From contig NZ_SUME01000007.1 of assembly GCF_005048855.1 (NCBI RefSeq), positions 241,834 to 305,833 of the forward strand: a stretch of 64,000 nt of DNA. Direction: 5' to 3'. The number at the start of each line of letters is the position of its first letter. Positions within the stretch are counted from its first letter, which is position 1. Of this stretch, positions 61,471 to 64,000 are shown piece by piece. This DNA comes from Sphingobacterium olei. Lineage in GTDB: Bacteria; Bacteroidota; Bacteroidia; Sphingobacteriales; Sphingobacteriaceae. A program made the position numbers and the translations under genes. The notes under the pieces are model-generated. The model saw nothing but the letters and a program-made list of their open reading frames with translations. It had not been told where the DNA came from and searched no databases.

Positions 61471-61806
61471 ATGGTAGAAAAAATCTTTAAAATAAAGGTT
61501 GACGAATTCATTGACTTAGTTCCACCAATTGAAAGTTGTATTGCGACGGACAAAATAACCGTTGAAGGAAGGAAAGTTGGTTATATGTATCGTGAAGAAC
61601 CATACGGAGATATAGACAGCGGTTGGCGGTTTTTCGCGGGAACAGAAGACCAGAAATATGTGGACGACTCAAAAAATATGATGATTTATAACGTGAACAC
61701 AATCGCTAATTACGATAGCGCAATAATTCCATATCTAAGCTCACCATATGGAACTGAACTTGAAAGAATAGAAAATAGTGACGAATTTCAAATAATAACA
61801 GAATAA
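61471..61806 (+). CDS. DUF2185 (Imm33-like) immunity-type protein
   Basis: This 111-residue protein has the DUF2185 pattern: CIATDKITVEGRKVGYMYREEPYGDIDSGWRFFAGTEDQKYVDDSKNMMIYNVNTIANYD. DUF2185 proteins (also named Imm33-like) are immunity-type or SUKH-neighbour proteins. The stop lies 2 bp before the start of the SUKH gene that follows, so the two are co-transcribed. Confidence 0.85.
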   Translation: MVEKIFKIKVDEFIDLVPPIESCIATDKITVEGRKVGYMYREEPYGDIDSGWRFFAGTEDQKYVDDSKNMMIYNVNTIANYDSAIIPYLSSPYGTELERIENSDEFQIITE

Positions 61807-61808
61807 CA

Positions 61809-62210
61809 ATGCCATTTCCCGTAAATACAAAATATATCATCGAAACCGAAAAAGAACTTGGACTTATATTTCCTGACAACTTCAAGACTAAAATGACCGA
61901 AGAAAACGGTGGAGAATTAATGACAGATGACGATGACTGGCAGCTTTTTCCATTTTTTGACAAGTCAGATAAAAAAAGAATTAGCAGGACTTCTAATCAC
62001 ATTGTTTTAGAAACTAATCAAGCTAAACAATGGGACAATTTTCCGATTAACGGAATTGCAATTGCTTCAAATGGTTCTGGAGACTTTTTGATACTATTAC
62101 CAGCAAAAGAAAATAACAAACAACTGGGTAATGAAATCTATATATGGTTTCACGAGACGGGAGAAATAGAAAAAATAGCTGACGCTATTGAAGACCTTAT
62201 CGACAAATGA
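61809..62210 (+). CDS. SMI1/KNR4 (SUKH) family protein
   Basis: This 133-residue protein has the short SUKH form: YIIETEKELGLIFPDNFKTKMTEENGGELM, followed by WQLFPFFDKSD, then FPINGIAIASNGSGDFLILLP and an EIYIWFHETGEIEKIADAIEDLI tail. It starts 2 bp after the DUF2185 gene. The pair is typical of an immunity array, yet no toxin is seen. Confidence 0.88.
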   Translation: MPFPVNTKYIIETEKELGLIFPDNFKTKMTEENGGELMTDDDDWQLFPFFDKSDKKRISRTSNHIVLETNQAKQWDNFPINGIAIASNGSGDFLILLPAKENNKQLGNEIYIWFHETGEIEKIADAIEDLIDK

Positions 62211-62331
62211 AAACACTTTACAGCATTTGTATCCTGATCATCTCTGTTGCCCGCCATCAGGATAGCAGAGAGAATGAACTTTTGTATCTTTAATTCGGAG
62301 TCAGTACCTCCGCTCGCGCCGGTATATGCAG

Positions 62332-62357
62332 TCGCTGGCGCGTGGACTTTGTCCCGT
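62332..62357. repeat. 26-bp direct repeat, copy 1
   Basis: The sequence starting CGCTGGCGCGTGGACTTTGT is identical to that at 63554-63579. The similarity extends upstream with changes (…CTCGCGCC/CACGCGG, TATATGCA). Each copy follows a small orphan gene (ends 62210 and 63509). Confidence 0.8.
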
Positions 62358-62835
62358 GACCGTGACCGTTCTTATTGCCAGGAAGTAACCGTCCGAAGAG
62401 GATGCCTATGCTGCCCCGTCTGGCATCAGTATAATTGTGCCTATAAAGATGAAGACGAATTCATCCAAAGACTGATTGCCACGAACTGCTACTAAAGATA
62501 TTTTGCGCTATCAAATTCGTTCGAAATTTCCTATATTTAACTAAAGTAAACTTAAATATGTTAGCAGTGTTTAGACCTATTTCATTATCCTGGTTATTTG
62601 CGTTCGTAATCTTGTTTGGATAATAAGCAGGCAGGTTTGCATTATTAAGCAATTAATTGGCTGAATAGATCTTTGCACGAACGAGCACGCTTGCCAATAA
62701 GCATAAGCGATTTTAGAATTACTTTCTTTACAACAAAATATATTGTAATAAATATTCTGATGGCATTGTCCACTATGCGTAGCGAATACTTGACTTGGAT
62801 ATGCAAAAGCCGCATCGTTTTATTACATTTACTGG

Positions 62836-62902
62836 TACTTTTTACGCAATGGCGATATAGAGAGTATTTGGCGAATCGGGTTGGGATAAATAAGCGTTAT
62901 CG
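62836..62902 (+). repeat. Inverted-repeat cassette module C (degenerate)
   Basis: TACTTTTTACGCAA (62836-62849), then GATATAGAGAGTATTTGGCGAA, matches modules A and B. The right arm is decayed (TTGGGATAAATAA). GTTATCGGT follows, and the DUF4269 gene starts about 60 bp on. Confidence 0.5.
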
Positions 62903-62960
62903 GTCATTTTAAAAAAACACTGAAACACGGACGCTTCTTACAAAAAATACGATTGGGTTT

Positions 62961-63509
62961 ATGGCAATAAATTTTGATAAAATAGAATATTTACAATACG
63001 GCAACAACCGACAACGACAAGCGTATTCTACATTGACGAACAATAAAGTAATGTTAAAGCTCGAACACTTTGACCCTATTCTTGTAGGAACAATACCGAT
63101 AAACATAGACATCGAAAACAGCGACCTGGACATTATTTGTTGTTTTACAAACAAACAAGAGTTTCAAAAATCACTTATCACCAATTTTAGTGATGAAAGA
63201 AATTTTACAATCGGAGAACAACAAAGTATAGACACTTTGGCTATTGTCGCCAACTTTGTTGTGGACAATTTTGAAATTGAGATTTTCGGACAAAGTATTC
63301 CGACAAAACAACAATTTGCGTACAGACATTTAATAGTTGAACATAACTTGCTAAACAAACATGGAGAGAAATTTAGACAAGAGATTATTAAACTTAAGCG
63401 ACAAGGACATAAGACAGAACCTGCATTTGGGTTAGCACTTGGCTTGACAGGCGATCCTTATACTGAACTGCTAAAATTTGAGGCGACTGACAAAAGCCCG
63501 AACCGCTAA
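62961..63509 (+). CDS. DUF4269 domain-containing protein
   Basis: This 182-residue protein has the DUF4269 pattern: FDKIEYLQYGNNRQRQAYSTLTNNKVMLKLEHFDPILVGTIPINIDIENSDLDIICCF, an acidic SDLDI motif as in nucleotidyltransferase-type folds, and QFAYRHLIVEHNLLNKHGEKFRQEIIKLKRQGHKTEPAFGLALGLTGDPYTELL. The DUF is known from soil bacteria as a small cytosolic protein. Its role is not known. The 26-bp repeat follows 45 bp after its stop. Confidence 0.85.
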   Translation: MAINFDKIEYLQYGNNRQRQAYSTLTNNKVMLKLEHFDPILVGTIPINIDIENSDLDIICCFTNKQEFQKSLITNFSDERNFTIGEQQSIDTLAIVANFVVDNFEIEIFGQSIPTKQQFAYRHLIVEHNLLNKHGEKFRQEIIKLKRQGHKTEPAFGLALGLTGDPYTELLKFEATDKSPNR

Positions 63510-63553
63510 CTTGGTATTTTAGAACTAACCTCCTCACGCGGCTATATGCAAAC

Positions 63554-63579
63554 CGCTGGCGCGTGGACTTTGTCCCGTG
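63554..63579. repeat. 26-bp direct repeat, copy 2
   Basis: This is identical to 62332-62357 and lies 1222 bp from it in the same orientation, 45 bp after the DUF4269 stop. See copy 1. Confidence 0.8.
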
Positions 63580-63680
63580 CCTAATTAACATATAATGTTG
63601 GCTCGATATATCGCAACGTCGGTCGTAAAAAAGCGTCCTTATTCAGAACGCCTGCTATATCTATCTAAAATTGGAAAGCT

Positions 63681-63938
63681 TTAAACCAAGCTATCAATTT
63701 CCTCAATGGACAGGCCTAAACCTTTGGCTATATCAGCTAATGGAATACCCATTTTCTTAAAATCCAAAGCAGATTTGAGTTTCTCGGCTTTAGCTTTAGC
63801 GCGTTCTTCAAGCTTCCCTTTTTCAAGACCTTGTTTTTTTGCCTTCTCCAATAAATACTCTCGTGTTCCCATTTGTCTATTTCGGTGATTCTGGGCCAGT
63901 GATTTCGGCGTTAACGGGCCAATTATTTCGCTAGTCAT
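63681..63938 (-). pseudogene. C-terminal remnant of Rpn/PD-(D/E)XK transposase-like protein
   Basis: The ORF encodes 85 residues with a charged coiled segment (EKAKKQGLEKGKLEERAKAKAEKLKSALDFKKMGIPLADIAKGLGLSIEEIDSLV). This fits the tail of Rpn family recombination-promoting nucleases/putative transposases, in which an E/K-rich coil precedes 'LLxxGxxxxxIxxxtGLsxeeIxxL'. The nuclease domain upstream is missing or lies in another frame beyond 63938. The start is uncertain: an ATG at 63938, or one at 63869. Confidence 0.55.
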
Positions 63939-64000
63939 TGGGCCACTTTCCGATTACAATAATATACAATTCATTTAAGATTCCAATTTTTTTTTTCTTC

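Larger units (their letters stand above)
62211..62960. other. Gene-free stretch with repeats and cassette module C
   Basis: No gene is supported in these 750 bp. An 82-residue frame (62247-62495) looks random. Notable are the 26-bp repeat (62332-62357) and inverted-repeat module C (62836-62902). The AT-rich middle (62500-62760) shows no further signal. Confidence 0.5.

Noticed and set aside
62247..62495. An 82-codon ORF downstream of the SUKH gene
   Set aside because: It runs through the 26-bp repeat and a GC-rich patch with no ribosome binding site or family pattern. I treat it as chance.
1..64000. CRISPR array, rRNA or tRNA genes, insertion sequences
   Set aside because: I saw no regularly spaced repeats of CRISPR type, no rRNA or tRNA signature, and no intact transposase. 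The only transposase-like piece is the Rpn remnant at 63681-63938.

Overview
The window looks like chromosome from a member of the Bacteroidota, most likely Sphingobacteriaceae (Sphingobacterium or a close relative). The reasons are two SusC/SusD nutrient-uptake loci, a FecI/FecR-type sigma/anti-sigma pair, TAnnTTTG-type -7 promoter boxes, and many small lipoproteins and DUF proteins typical of that group. This assignment is inference from gene content; there is no rRNA or tRNA to confirm it.

Layout. (1) 1-4.6 kb: the start of an RND-type efflux operon (TolC protein, then a membrane-fusion lipoprotein running off the left edge), preceded by a TetR repressor and a short-chain dehydrogenase. 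Two copies of one palindrome suggest that the TetR protein controls both promoters. A second TetR gene has its own palindrome. (2) 4.8-14.8 kb: a complete minus-strand Sus locus in the order ECF sigma factor, FecR, SusC with STN domain, SusD, HExxH zinc lipoprotein, DUF4302 lipoprotein, and one more lipoprotein. (3) 14.8-20.8 kb: an excisionase-like HTH protein and a LytS/LytTR two-component pair, facing a plus-strand set of small exported and membrane proteins (including an HTTM-like protein), an AraC regulator and a small secreted protein. (4) 20.8-26.1 kb: a second Sus locus, TlpA-like redoxin then SusC then SusD. (5) 26.27-26.55 kb: a gene-free stretch with many stem-loops, probably a structured RNA. 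(6) 26.7-37.8 kb: a defence island. Its core is one tight operon: HTH regulator, an N6-adenine methylase with a nuclease-like N-terminus, a specificity subunit, a small P-loop protein, a PtuA-like ATPase and a PtuB-like HNH nuclease. It therefore combines a restriction-modification module without HsdR and a Septu-like module. An Mrr-like nuclease and an unrecognised winged-helix/PD-(D/E)XK protein follow. (7) 37.9-43.1 kb: gene remnants, an XRE regulator, and a GC-rich mutagenesis cassette (Y-family polymerase plus error-prone DnaE). The dnaE gene is interrupted by one in-frame amber codon. (8) 43-64 kb: a patchwork of about twenty small genes, many of immunity type (SUKH, Imm32-like, DUF2185, DUF2625, DUF4269, and a lone EF-Tu domain III), mixed with pseudogenes and ordinary genes (YceI, serine hydrolase, DinB, Crp).

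The most interesting signals are these: the composite methylase/Septu-like operon; the winged-helix nuclease; an exact 128-bp duplication of the 3' end of dnaE that brackets a 3-kb insert; and recurrent imperfect inverted repeats ending in GTTA just upstream of orphan genes in the last 18 kb, which look like a gene-cassette array without an integrase. A decayed second copy of the DUF1016-XRE locus lies 16 kb from the first. Functions given for unrecognised genes are inferences, and I had no database searches.
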